Positions 35,527 to 43,456 of a stretch of DNA of 64,000 nucleotides are shown piece after piece. A program made the translations under genes and the position numbers. The stretch spans positions 248,001 through 312,000 of the forward strand of contig NZ_JAOVZN010000005.1 of assembly GCF_025717045.1 (NCBI RefSeq), written 5' to 3'. The notes under the pieces are model-generated. The model saw only the letters and a program-made list of their open reading frames with translations. It made no database searches and was not told the DNA's origin. The first letter of the stretch is position 1. The number at the start of each line of letters is the position of its first letter. The DNA comes from Flavobacterium sp. SH_e (lineage in GTDB: Bacteria > Bacteroidota > Bacteroidia > Flavobacteriales > Flavobacteriaceae).

Positions 35527-36132
35527 ATGATTTTTGAAGTAATACAAATAATTTCAGAACAAGTAAATAACTATCTCGAGGAAATTGGGTTAGAAAAATC
35601 TGTTGTTCCAGAAAATATTGCTTTTCTAGAGTCTCGCAATGAAGAGTCAGATTCAACCTCTATAAAAGATTCTGTTGTACTTACACTAATCAATTTAGCA
35701 GAAGAAGCTACTTTAAAAAACTTCCCAAACCATACTATTGACAATGTAAAAACAATTTATAAAAACGGAATTATCAACTTAAATCTCTATATCCTTTTTA
35801 GTGCCAATAGAGATAAATATATAAACTCCCTTAAGGACATTTCAAAGATTATTGAATTTTTTCAGGGAAAAAAACTTTTTACTCAAGCCAATACTATTTA
35901 TAACCGAAACAGCAGCTCCATGAGCAATGTAGACAACTTTAGATTTACGGTCGAACTCTATACTCCCACTTTTGAGGAATTAAATTATATCTGGGGAACA
36001 CTCGGCGGAAAACAGCTTCCGTCGGCTTTATACAAATTGAGCATGATCCAAATTGAGCGCAATATTGCACAAGCAGAAGGACAGCTTATTGGCGAATTTA
36101 CAGGAGTAACTAAACGAAAAGAACAGTCATGA
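35527..36132 (+). CDS. Pvc16/Afp16-like DUF4255 protein, tail terminator
   Basis: The 201-residue product has the DUF4255 layout: IIFEVIQIISEQ-type N-terminus, VVLTLINLAEEATLKN, a beta region NLNLYILFSANRDKYINSLKDISKII, and a C-terminal block ending ELNYIWGTLGGKQLPSALYKLSMI. In AFP and PVC particles the homologue caps the distal end of the tube and sheath and fixes their length. Here it is the first gene of the eCIS operon rather than the last. Its last four bases overlap the start of the next gene. Assignment is by sequence pattern and position. Confidence 0.88.
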   Translation: MIFEVIQIISEQVNNYLEEIGLEKSVVPENIAFLESRNEESDSTSIKDSVVLTLINLAEEATLKNFPNHTIDNVKTIYKNGIINLNLYILFSANRDKYINSLKDISKIIEFFQGKKLFTQANTIYNRNSSSMSNVDNFRFTVELYTPTFEELNYIWGTLGGKQLPSALYKLSMIQIERNIAQAEGQLIGEFTGVTKRKEQS

Positions 36133-36965
36133 GTTATTCTTCTACATACGGATTGTTGTTTCAAGTAACGCTTCTTCATAATTATTTTTTGAATAACGGA
36201 GAGGAAACTTTTACAAGCATGACAGATGATAAAAAAGATAAAATGATGCAGCAATTTAGTGCAGATGCATTTATAGCCATAACGCCAACTTTAGAAACCA
36301 CCACTGTACTCAAAAACTATAAAATGGTGTTCAAAAAAACCAAAACAGGTTTCGGAATATATATTAAACTAAAAGATGAATTAGATCCATTTATAAAAGT
36401 CCCTGCTGATTTGAACCTAACATTTTTAATTAAAATTAATGACTATCAATTTGAAAATTATACTAATCTTGATTTTGCTCTTACTCAAGCATATCTTTTC
36501 AGTAATGTAAAACCATTGACTGAACCCGTTTCATTTAAATATATTCCGAAAATAAGTGACAACAAACTTATTTCAAATGCCTATTTAGTATCTGAAAAAA
36601 CCACTGCCGACTTACTTTCAATACTGCAGCCGTCTGAACAGCAAAATGTCTTTGGAGTTATTTCGCTTACCGCTAAAGGTGACAACAGCTCAGAAAATAG
36701 TATAGACGATTTGGGCAAAATGATAAGTCCGAATTTTAAAATTCATTTTGATAATCGGAAAACGCTCTGGAAATACATCAACCGTAAAGCAGGAACCGAA
36801 ATTAAAACCAAGACTGCAAAACCATTAACGCGATCTGGTTTTATAGAGATTGACCCTGTTAACGATTTGGATCCTTCGCAACCTGCAGAAAGTCAATATC
36901 CAAATCCGTCTGTAAAATCAATAACAAAAATCGATAGTGATTACTATTCAGAAATATTTATTTAA
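36129..36965 (+). CDS. eCIS-associated protein of unknown function
   Basis: The 278-residue product starts MSYSSTYGLLFQVTLLHNYF and has a beta-rich, soluble appearance without signal or membrane segments. It has an internal FKKTKTGFGIYIKLKDE and ends SKITKIDSDYYSEIFI-like. I do not recognise a domain. It overlaps the Pvc16-like gene by four bases and precedes the sheath gene by 21 bases, so it is translated with them and probably belongs to the particle or its assembly. It has no counterpart in the AFP or PVC gene order I know. Confidence 0.7.
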   Translation: MSYSSTYGLLFQVTLLHNYFLNNGEETFTSMTDDKKDKMMQQFSADAFIAITPTLETTTVLKNYKMVFKKTKTGFGIYIKLKDELDPFIKVPADLNLTFLIKINDYQFENYTNLDFALTQAYLFSNVKPLTEPVSFKYIPKISDNKLISNAYLVSEKTTADLLSILQPSEQQNVFGVISLTAKGDNSSENSIDDLGKMISPNFKIHFDNRKTLWKYINRKAGTEIKTKTAKPLTRSGFIEIDPVNDLDPSQPAESQYPNPSVKSITKIDSDYYSEIFI

Positions 36966-36986
36966 TAATTAAAAAACAATTCAATT

Positions 36987-39161
36987 ATGGCAACAACTTA
37001 CAAAACGCCTGGAGTATATGTTGAGGAAATCGTAAAGTTCCCTCCTTCTGTTGCCCAGGTAGAGACAGCGATTCCGTGTTTTATTGGCTATACTGAAAAA
37101 GCCACTAATAAGATTAATGGAGATTTGAAATTAAAACCAACAAGAATAACATCTCTTTTAGAATATGAACGCTTTTTTGGCTTTGCAAAACCAGAAACTA
37201 CAATTAGTGTTACCATTAATGATGTAGTTGATAATGGTGCGACAACAAGATCTCTTATTGTAAACCAACCGTCTAGCAGACAGCCTTTTTTAATGTATTA
37301 TTCAATGCAATTGTTCTTTGCAAATGGCGGTGGACCATGTTACATTATATCCGTTGGACGTTATGGAGATGATTTAGATGATGCTGATACAAAAGTAACC
37401 GCTATAAATGATAGCGCTCAATTAAAAAAAGGTTTGCTAGAATTAGAAAAAGTTGATGAACCTACACTTATCCTTTTTCCAGATGCTACTCAAGTGACTG
37501 GTATTAATGCAACTGACTTTTACGGTTTGTATAATGATGCCTTGAACCAATGTAAAAACCTGCAGGATCGATTTACACTTATTGACACACTTAGCTATGA
37601 TGCTTCCAGCCCAACAGATACAAACATTGATGATTTGAGAGGAGTTATTAGTTCGGAGAAAGATACTTTAAAATATGGAGCTGCTTATTATCCGCATTTA
37701 GAGACTATTCTAGATTACAGATACAATGCAAGTGAAATTTTAATTAAACATTTTACTTCACCTACACCTGATGCCATGTCGACTGTATTGAGCAATTTAG
37801 CAAGTTCAAAAGCTGCAATTGGACCACTAATTAGCAAATTAAAAACAGTTCCAGGAACAAATGATAATCTAACAGGAAGTATAGCCGAAGTTTTGAAGTT
37901 TATTGAATCAACCGACGGCTTTAGTAACGCAGCCGCAACTGCAGCAAAAGAAGCAGCCATTACAGGAGGAGCAACAGAAGCTGAAGCCGAAGCCGCAGCA
38001 GCTGCCGCAGGAACTTTTACGGTGACAAAAAACAATCAGTTTATACCCTTATTAGAAACTTTGACTAAAGATCTAACCAATCTTATAGGTGAAAAAGAAA
38101 AAATTAAAAAAGCAGCATTAGCAGCAATAGCTTCTGATGAAGAAGATCAAGCAACTAGAGACGCTATTACAGCAGCTTTAAAAAATCTCACTGATCCTTT
38201 TGAATTATCCGATAAAATTGAAACCGCTAAAACCAATTTGGTTGATTTATTAGGAAAAGCAAAAACCGCAAATACCAAAGTAAAAATAACCGCTAACATT
38301 AAAGGAGCAGATGGTGTTACTACTGTGCTTTCTGAAATTCCAAAAATTTTGCATTTCACAGCACCAACTTCTATACTTGGCTTGCCAGCTGCTATCGTCT
38401 TTGATGTTGACCCTTTTGCTTCTATTATATCTACTATCGATGCAATTATCGCCACTGTAACAGATGCAAAACCAAAAGATACAAATAATGGCGCTATGAA
38501 TGGTCGCTATTTAGCAGATATTACAGAGCTTGATAACGTTACTTACAATAAAATACTTTCTGAAATCTCTAATCTTTCAATAACGCTGCCACCAAGTTCT
38601 GCCATAGCAGGAATTTATGCAAGAGTAGACGCTGACCGTGGCGTATGGAAAGCACCAGCCAATGTTAGTTTAAACTATGTCATTGCTCCTACAGTAAAAA
38701 TCACTAATAATATACAAGACGGATTAAATATTGATACGGTTGCAGGTAAATCCATAAACGCTATCAGAACATTTACCGGCAAAGGTACTTTGGTTTGGGG
38801 ATCAAGAACCTTAGCTGGTAATGATAGCGAATGGCGTTATGTGCCAGTTCGCCGCTTCTTTAATATGGCCGAAGAATCTATTAAAAAAGCAACCGAACAG
38901 TTTGTTTTTGAACCTAACGATGCCAATACTTGGATAAGAGTAAGAGCCATGATTGAGAATTTCTTAATTCTTCAATGGAGAGCGGGAGCTTTGGCTGGAG
39001 CCAAACCAGAACAAGCATTCTACGTAAGAATCGGATTGGGACAAACCATGTCTGCTATGGATATTTTAGACGGTAAAATGATAATCGAAATCGGTATGGC
39101 GGTAGTTCGTCCAGCTGAGTTTATCATCCTACGTTTCTCTCACAAAATGCAGGAATCTTAA
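36987..39161 (+). CDS. contractile sheath protein with a large internal insertion
   Basis: The 724-residue protein has the sheath N-terminus TYKTPGVYVEEIVKFPPSVAQVETAIPCFIGYTEKA and the C-terminal block IAGIYARVDADRGVWKAPANVSL, then RRFFNMAEESIKKATEQFVFEPND and GKMIIEIGMAVVRPAEFIIL. These are hallmarks of Afp2/Pvc2-type sheaths that contract to drive the tube. Between about residues 240 and 530 there is extra sequence, Ala-rich and helical (AAATAAKEAAITGGATEAEA). Typical PVC sheaths are near 350-480 residues. The insertion probably forms a surface domain. It is the only sheath gene visible. Confidence 0.95.
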   Translation: MATTYKTPGVYVEEIVKFPPSVAQVETAIPCFIGYTEKATNKINGDLKLKPTRITSLLEYERFFGFAKPETTISVTINDVVDNGATTRSLIVNQPSSRQPFLMYYSMQLFFANGGGPCYIISVGRYGDDLDDADTKVTAINDSAQLKKGLLELEKVDEPTLILFPDATQVTGINATDFYGLYNDALNQCKNLQDRFTLIDTLSYDASSPTDTNIDDLRGVISSEKDTLKYGAAYYPHLETILDYRYNASEILIKHFTSPTPDAMSTVLSNLASSKAAIGPLISKLKTVPGTNDNLTGSIAEVLKFIESTDGFSNAAATAAKEAAITGGATEAEAEAAAAAAGTFTVTKNNQFIPLLETLTKDLTNLIGEKEKIKKAALAAIASDEEDQATRDAITAALKNLTDPFELSDKIETAKTNLVDLLGKAKTANTKVKITANIKGADGVTTVLSEIPKILHFTAPTSILGLPAAIVFDVDPFASIISTIDAIIATVTDAKPKDTNNGAMNGRYLADITELDNVTYNKILSEISNLSITLPPSSAIAGIYARVDADRGVWKAPANVSLNYVIAPTVKITNNIQDGLNIDTVAGKSINAIRTFTGKGTLVWGSRTLAGNDSEWRYVPVRRFFNMAEESIKKATEQFVFEPNDANTWIRVRAMIENFLILQWRAGALAGAKPEQAFYVRIGLGQTMSAMDILDGKMIIEIGMAVVRPAEFIILRFSHKMQES

Positions 39162-39188
39162 TTAAATCATCATTAAAAAATATAGATC

Positions 39189-39617
39189 ATGAGTTATCCG
39201 TTACCAAAGTTTCATTTCTCAGTTGACTGGGGAGGAACAAAAATAGGTTTTACAGAAGTTTCCGGATTAGATGTAGAAACCGAAGTTATTGAATACCGTC
39301 AGGGCGCTAGTCCGGAATACAGCAAAATCAAAATGCCTGGCATGCAAAAGTTCTCTAACATTACGATGAAAAGAGGCACTTTTAAAAGCGATAATGAATA
39401 CTACGCTTGGTGGAACACAGTAAAACTAAACACCATCGAAAGAAGGGATATTACCATCAAATTACTTAATGAGGAGCACGAGCCCGTGATTACTTGGAAA
39501 GTGAAAAATGCGTGGCCTACAAAAGTGCAGTCAACTGATTTAAAAGCTGATGGAAACGAAGTAGCTATCGAGTCAATCGAATTGGTTCATGAAGGTTTAT
39601 CTATTCAAAATGACTAG
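39189..39617 (+). CDS. phage-tail-tube protein, Pvc1/Afp1 type
   Basis: The 142-residue product matches gp19-type tube proteins: YPLPKFHFSVDWGGTKIGFTEVSGLDVETEVIEYRQGASPEYS, then MKRGTFKSDNEYYAWWNT and the C-terminal IESIELVHEGLSI. Stacked hexamers form the inner tube that carries cargo. It begins 27 bases after the sheath gene. Confidence 0.96.
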   Translation: MSYPLPKFHFSVDWGGTKIGFTEVSGLDVETEVIEYRQGASPEYSKIKMPGMQKFSNITMKRGTFKSDNEYYAWWNTVKLNTIERRDITIKLLNEEHEPVITWKVKNAWPTKVQSTDLKADGNEVAIESIELVHEGLSIQND

Positions 39618-39619
39618 TC

Positions 39620-40066
39620 ATGTCTAACTACTATCCACCCGTAGGCTTTCATTTTCTGGTTGAATTTAATAAACTGGGCACAAAAGAAAAAGACCATCAA
39701 TTTCAATCCGTATCAGGACTTTCTGTAGATCTTGAAACGGAAGAAATTGTTGAGGGTGGAGAAAACAGATTCAAACACAAACTACCCGTTAAAACCAAAT
39801 ATCCAAACTTGGTTTTAAAAAGGGGAATATTGATTGATTCTGACGTAATTGAATGGTGCCGAAAAGCATTAGAAAATTTTGAATTTAAGCCCGTTGATTT
39901 AACTGTAAAACTCTTGAATCAAGATCGCGAACCTTTAATGCACTGGAAAGTTATACATGCCTATCCTGTAAAATGGGCCGTTGAAGATTTTAGTGCCTTA
40001 GAAAGCAAAATCGTTGTTGAAAGCTTTGAGCTTGCTTATAATTATTTCACGCTTCATAAAAAATAA
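39620..40066 (+). CDS. second phage-tail-tube protein, Pvc5/Afp5 type
   Basis: The 148-residue product is a divergent gp19-like protein: YYPPVGFHFLVEFNKLG, FQSVSGLSVDLETEEIVEGGENRF, LKRGILIDSDVIEWCRKALENF and the end ESFELAYNYFTLHKK. In AFP and PVC the second tube protein forms the initial ring that joins the tube to the spike. It starts two bases after the first tube gene. Confidence 0.93.
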   Translation: MSNYYPPVGFHFLVEFNKLGTKEKDHQFQSVSGLSVDLETEEIVEGGENRFKHKLPVKTKYPNLVLKRGILIDSDVIEWCRKALENFEFKPVDLTVKLLNQDREPLMHWKVIHAYPVKWAVEDFSALESKIVVESFELAYNYFTLHKK

Positions 40067-40073
40067 TTTTATC

Positions 40074-40238
40074 ATGCCAATTGAAATCAAAGAGCTTCAC
40101 ATTAAAATAAACGTGAACGAAAGCTCAAATTCGGGTGCAAAACCAGCTTCTTCTTCTTCATCTAATAATGAAAAAGATACTGTAGCTGAATGTGTCGAGC
40201 AAGTAATGAAGATTATTGAACGAAAAAAAGAACGCTGA
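40074..40238 (+). CDS. DUF5908 (Pvc6/Afp6-like) small protein
   Basis: A 54-residue frame opens at the ATG at 40074. It starts MPIEIKELHIKINVNES, the typical opening of Pvc6/DUF5908 proteins, then has a Ser-rich linker and a helical end (VAECVEQVMKIIERKK). In other eCIS loci this small protein lies between the second tube protein and the LysM adaptor, exactly as here. Its role is not established. The stop is one base before the next start. Confidence 0.88.
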   Translation: MPIEIKELHIKINVNESSNSGAKPASSSSSNNEKDTVAECVEQVMKIIERKKER

Positions 40239-40239
40239 T

Positions 40240-40929
40240 ATGACAAATGGTGAATTAAAAAAACTGAAGATCATTGCTTATAGCGATCCACAATTCAACA
40301 ATCCTGTTTCGGGTATTGAAGAGTTCGTTACTTTGATGAATCCAGAGAAATATACTTTTCATTACAAGATTGAGCAAGACACAACTCAGGCCGCAGGAAC
40401 GAGCAGTCCTGCACCAAGGTTTACTGCAATTGCTCCAGAGGAATTAGAGTTGGATTTTGTTTTTGATCGAACAGGTGTTATTGCAGGCAAAGAAAGTACC
40501 GAAAATGGTGTTATTGAAGACATTGAACATTTTAGAAAAGTAATTCTAGAATATAATGGCACAGAACATAAGCCAAATTATTTGAAAATTGCTTGGGGAA
40601 GTCTGTTGTTCAAAGGCTCTCTAACCGAAATGACCATTGAGTACAAACTTTTCAGGCCAGATGGAACGCCTATTAGAGCCATAGCAAAAGGAAAATTTAA
40701 AGGTGTTGTTGAAGATGAATTGAGAGCAAAACAGCAAAACAATCAATCTCCTGATTTAACGCATACCAGAATTGTAAAAGCGGGCGATACGCTTCCTTTA
40801 ATGTCGTTTAGAATCTACGGCGACTCAAAATATTATCTCGAAGTGGCAAAAGCCAACAAGCTTATCAATTTCAGAAAATTAAAAATTGGCCAGAAAATAT
40901 TTTTCCCTCCACTGCAAAAACAACAATAG
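40240..40929 (+). CDS. LysM-containing spike adaptor, Pvc7/Afp7 type
   Basis: Read from the ATG at 40240, the product has 229 residues. The N-terminal part, KLKIIAYSDPQFNNP to the GKFKGVVEDEL strand region, is the gp53-like adaptor fold of the CIS. The C-terminal 50 residues are a LysM domain: IVKAGDTLPLMSFRIYGDSKYYLEVAKANKLINFRKLKIGQKIFFPP. In PVC and AFP it connects the tube, spike and baseplate. It directly abuts the spike gene. Confidence 0.93.
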   Translation: MTNGELKKLKIIAYSDPQFNNPVSGIEEFVTLMNPEKYTFHYKIEQDTTQAAGTSSPAPRFTAIAPEELELDFVFDRTGVIAGKESTENGVIEDIEHFRKVILEYNGTEHKPNYLKIAWGSLLFKGSLTEMTIEYKLFRPDGTPIRAIAKGKFKGVVEDELRAKQQNNQSPDLTHTRIVKAGDTLPLMSFRIYGDSKYYLEVAKANKLINFRKLKIGQKIFFPPLQKQQ

Positions 40930-42675
40930 ATGAACAATAGCGACGTCATACAAACCAGTAAAAGTGCCGATTTAGTAACGCATAAATTGCTCATTGAGGG
41001 AACTGAGCTGTCTGGTGTTTACCAAGTAATGAGCATTGTAGTTCATAATGAAGTAAACAGAATACCTATGGCACAGATTGTTTTGACTGATGGAGATGCT
41101 GCTTCAAGAGATTTTAAATTAAGCAATGAAGATTTGCTCATTCCGGGCAAAAAAATAGAAATCAAAGCGGGTTATCACAGTGACGAAGAGACTATTTACA
41201 AAGGAATCGTCGTAAAACATTCCATAAAAATAAAAGACAAATCGTCCCTGTTGATTGTAGAATGCAAAGACGAAGCCGTAAAAATGACTATCGGGAGAAA
41301 AAGCAAATACTTTTATGACGTAAAAGACAGTGATGCTTTTGAAGACATTATTGGCACTTACGGATTGCAAAAAGATGTAGAAAGCACAAATTATAGCCAC
41401 AAAGAGTTAGTGCAATATAATACATCTGATTGGGATTTTATTGTTTCTCGTGCTCAGGCTAATGGAAAATTATGTTTTGTTGAAAATGGAAAAATCTCGG
41501 TTAAAAAGCCAGATTTAACTTCAGAATCAGTTGAAACGGTTGCTTTTGGTGCCACTATGCTAGATTTTGATGCTGAGATTGATGCAAGAAATCAGTTTGC
41601 CAAAGTTTCATCCTATAGCTGGAATGCATCCAATCAGGAATTATTAGAAATTGAAGCTAAAGATCCTAGTGTAAGTCTAAACGGAAATTTAGCTGCTTCG
41701 GATTTATCCGATATCGTAAAACTGGAAAATTTAGAATTGCGTCACGGCGGTCATGTTACCGATACCGAATTGCAAGATTGGGCCGATGCAAAATTACTAT
41801 TTCAACAGCTGTCAAAAGTTCGCGGAAGAGTTAAATTTCAAGGTATTCCCGCTGTAAAACCCAATACCATTATTACGCTTGAAGGCGTTGGAGACCGCTT
41901 TAATGGCAAAGCATATGTTACTGGAGTTTTCCATGAAATAGCAAATGGTAACTGGACTGTAAATGTGCAGTTTGGATTAAATCCAGAATGGTTTTCTGAA
42001 ACTTATGATGTCAATACGCCATCCGCTTCAGGAATAATTCCATCCATAAAAGGACTGCATATTGGTATTGTAACGCAACTTCAGGACGATCCCGACGGCG
42101 AAGACCGAATTTTGGTAAAAATCCCAATCATCAATAACGAGGAACAGGGAATTTGGTGCAGAGTCGCAGCTTTAGACGCAGGTGACAATAGAGGCACATT
42201 TTTCAGGCCAGAAATTGAAGACGAAGTCATTATTGGCTTCATCAACGAAGATCCAAATGATGCCATTGTTTTAGGAATGCTCCACAGCAGCGCAAAACCC
42301 GCTCCACTAAAAGCATCTGACGACAACCATCAAAAAGGAATTTTTACAAGAAGCGAAATGAAAATGCTCTTTGATGACGAAAAAAAATCAATAGCCATTG
42401 AAACTCCGGCGGGAAAAAAAATAACACTCGACGAAGACAAAGGCTCTATCGTTGTTGAAGACGAAAATTCGAACGTGATTACAATTGACAGCGCAGGAAT
42501 AAAAATGGAAAGTGCGGGCGATATTTCGATAAAAGCTACAGGCGATGTAAAGATTGAAGGAATGAATGTAAATCTAAAAGCAACTGCCCAATTTAAAGCC
42601 GAAGGAAATGCTGGAGCAGAAATGTCATCGGCAGCAGTGGCGATTGTAAAAGGTAGCATTGTACAGATAAACTAA
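40930..42675 (+). CDS. VgrG/gp27-gp5-like spike protein, Pvc8/Afp8 type
   Basis: The 581-residue protein has the VgrG pattern. The N-terminal gp27-like half contains DLVTHKLLIEGTELSGVYQVMSI and LLIVECKDEAVKMTIGRKSKYFY. An OB-fold follows (GIVTQLQDDPDGEDRILVKIPIIN, GIWCRVAALDAGDNRGTFFRPEIEDEVIIGF, about residues 375-440). The C-terminal gp5-like beta-helix has KITLDEDKGSIVVEDENSN and many MKMESAGDISIKATGDVKIEG turns. It forms the trimeric spike that pierces the target. It starts immediately after the LysM adaptor gene. Confidence 0.96.
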   Translation: MNNSDVIQTSKSADLVTHKLLIEGTELSGVYQVMSIVVHNEVNRIPMAQIVLTDGDAASRDFKLSNEDLLIPGKKIEIKAGYHSDEETIYKGIVVKHSIKIKDKSSLLIVECKDEAVKMTIGRKSKYFYDVKDSDAFEDIIGTYGLQKDVESTNYSHKELVQYNTSDWDFIVSRAQANGKLCFVENGKISVKKPDLTSESVETVAFGATMLDFDAEIDARNQFAKVSSYSWNASNQELLEIEAKDPSVSLNGNLAASDLSDIVKLENLELRHGGHVTDTELQDWADAKLLFQQLSKVRGRVKFQGIPAVKPNTIITLEGVGDRFNGKAYVTGVFHEIANGNWTVNVQFGLNPEWFSETYDVNTPSASGIIPSIKGLHIGIVTQLQDDPDGEDRILVKIPIINNEEQGIWCRVAALDAGDNRGTFFRPEIEDEVIIGFINEDPNDAIVLGMLHSSAKPAPLKASDDNHQKGIFTRSEMKMLFDDEKKSIAIETPAGKKITLDEDKGSIVVEDENSNVITIDSAGIKMESAGDISIKATGDVKIEGMNVNLKATAQFKAEGNAGAEMSSAAVAIVKGSIVQIN

Positions 42676-42739
42676 CTCATATTCCGCTTTCTATCCTTCA
42701 ATACTTAAATTAAAAAATTAACTATAAAAATAAGCAATT

Positions 42740-43030
42740 ATGGGAGCACCAGCAGCAAGAATTAACGATATGCATGTTTGCCCTATGGTAACAGGAACTG
42801 TACCTCATGTTGGCGGACCAATATTACCGCCAGGATCGCCTACGGTATTAATAGGCGGCCAGCCTGCCGCTTGTTTAGGAGACATGATTGTTTGTACAGG
42901 GCCACCAGACAGTATTATTGCGGGATCAGCCACAGTGCTAATTGGAGGAAAACCAGCCGCAAGAATGGGAGATTCAACGGCACATGGCGGAACAATTATA
43001 TTAGGATGCCCAACGGTTTTAATAGGTTAA
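42740..43030 (+). CDS. PAAR-repeat spike-tip protein, Pvc10-like
   Basis: The 96-residue protein is a compact PAAR cone: MGAPAARINDMHVCPMVTG, TVLIGGQPAACLGDMIVCTG, TVLIGGKPAARMGDSTAHGG and the final ILGCPTVLIG. The His and Cys residues can bind the central zinc. It sharpens the spike. A 64-base gap from the spike gene has no terminator. It precedes the gp25-like gene. Confidence 0.96.
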   Translation: MGAPAARINDMHVCPMVTGTVPHVGGPILPPGSPTVLIGGQPAACLGDMIVCTGPPDSIIAGSATVLIGGKPAARMGDSTAHGGTIILGCPTVLIG

Positions 43031-43032
43031 TT

Positions 43033-43443
43033 ATGGAAAATAAAGAAGCTTTTTTAGGTACTGGATGGAGTTTTCCGCCAGAGTTCAAAAAGAACAGCAA
43101 AGCGGTCGTAATGACGTCTGACGAGGCAGATATTAAAAGCAGTCTGGAAATATTGCTTTCTACCAAAATCGGCGAGCGCATTATGTTGCCCAGATATGGT
43201 TGTAATATGGATGAACTGCTTTTTGAATCATTAGACAGAACACGCAAAACGTATGTTTCAGAACTCATCAAAACAGCGATTTTATATTACGAACCGCGAA
43301 TTGATATTGAAAAAATTGACATAACACAAGGTAATGAATTAGAAGGGGAATTATTGGTCATTATCGATTACAGAATAAGAAGTACAAACTCAAGAAGCAA
43401 TCTTGTTTATCCTTTTTACAAAGAAGAAGGCACTAATGTTTAA
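43033..43443 (+). CDS. gp25-like baseplate wedge protein, Pvc9/Afp9 type
   Basis: A 136-residue frame from the ATG at 43033 carries FLGTGWSFPPEFKK, SDEADIKSSLEILLSTKIGERIMLPRYGCNMDELLFE, and LVIIDYRIRSTNSRSNLVYPFY. These match the GPW/gp25 family. In CIS the protein joins the wedge to the first sheath ring. The frame that begins upstream at 42778 is an overlapping reading of the PAAR region and is not the start. It lies two bases after the PAAR stop codon. Confidence 0.95.
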   Translation: MENKEAFLGTGWSFPPEFKKNSKAVVMTSDEADIKSSLEILLSTKIGERIMLPRYGCNMDELLFESLDRTRKTYVSELIKTAILYYEPRIDIEKIDITQGNELEGELLVIIDYRIRSTNSRSNLVYPFYKEEGTNV

Positions 43444-43456
43444 AAGTTTATAAGCT

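Noticed and set aside
37715..38455. Long antisense ORFs within the sheath gene
   Set aside because: They mirror the Ala-rich coding repeats of the sheath insertion and have no start context or domain.
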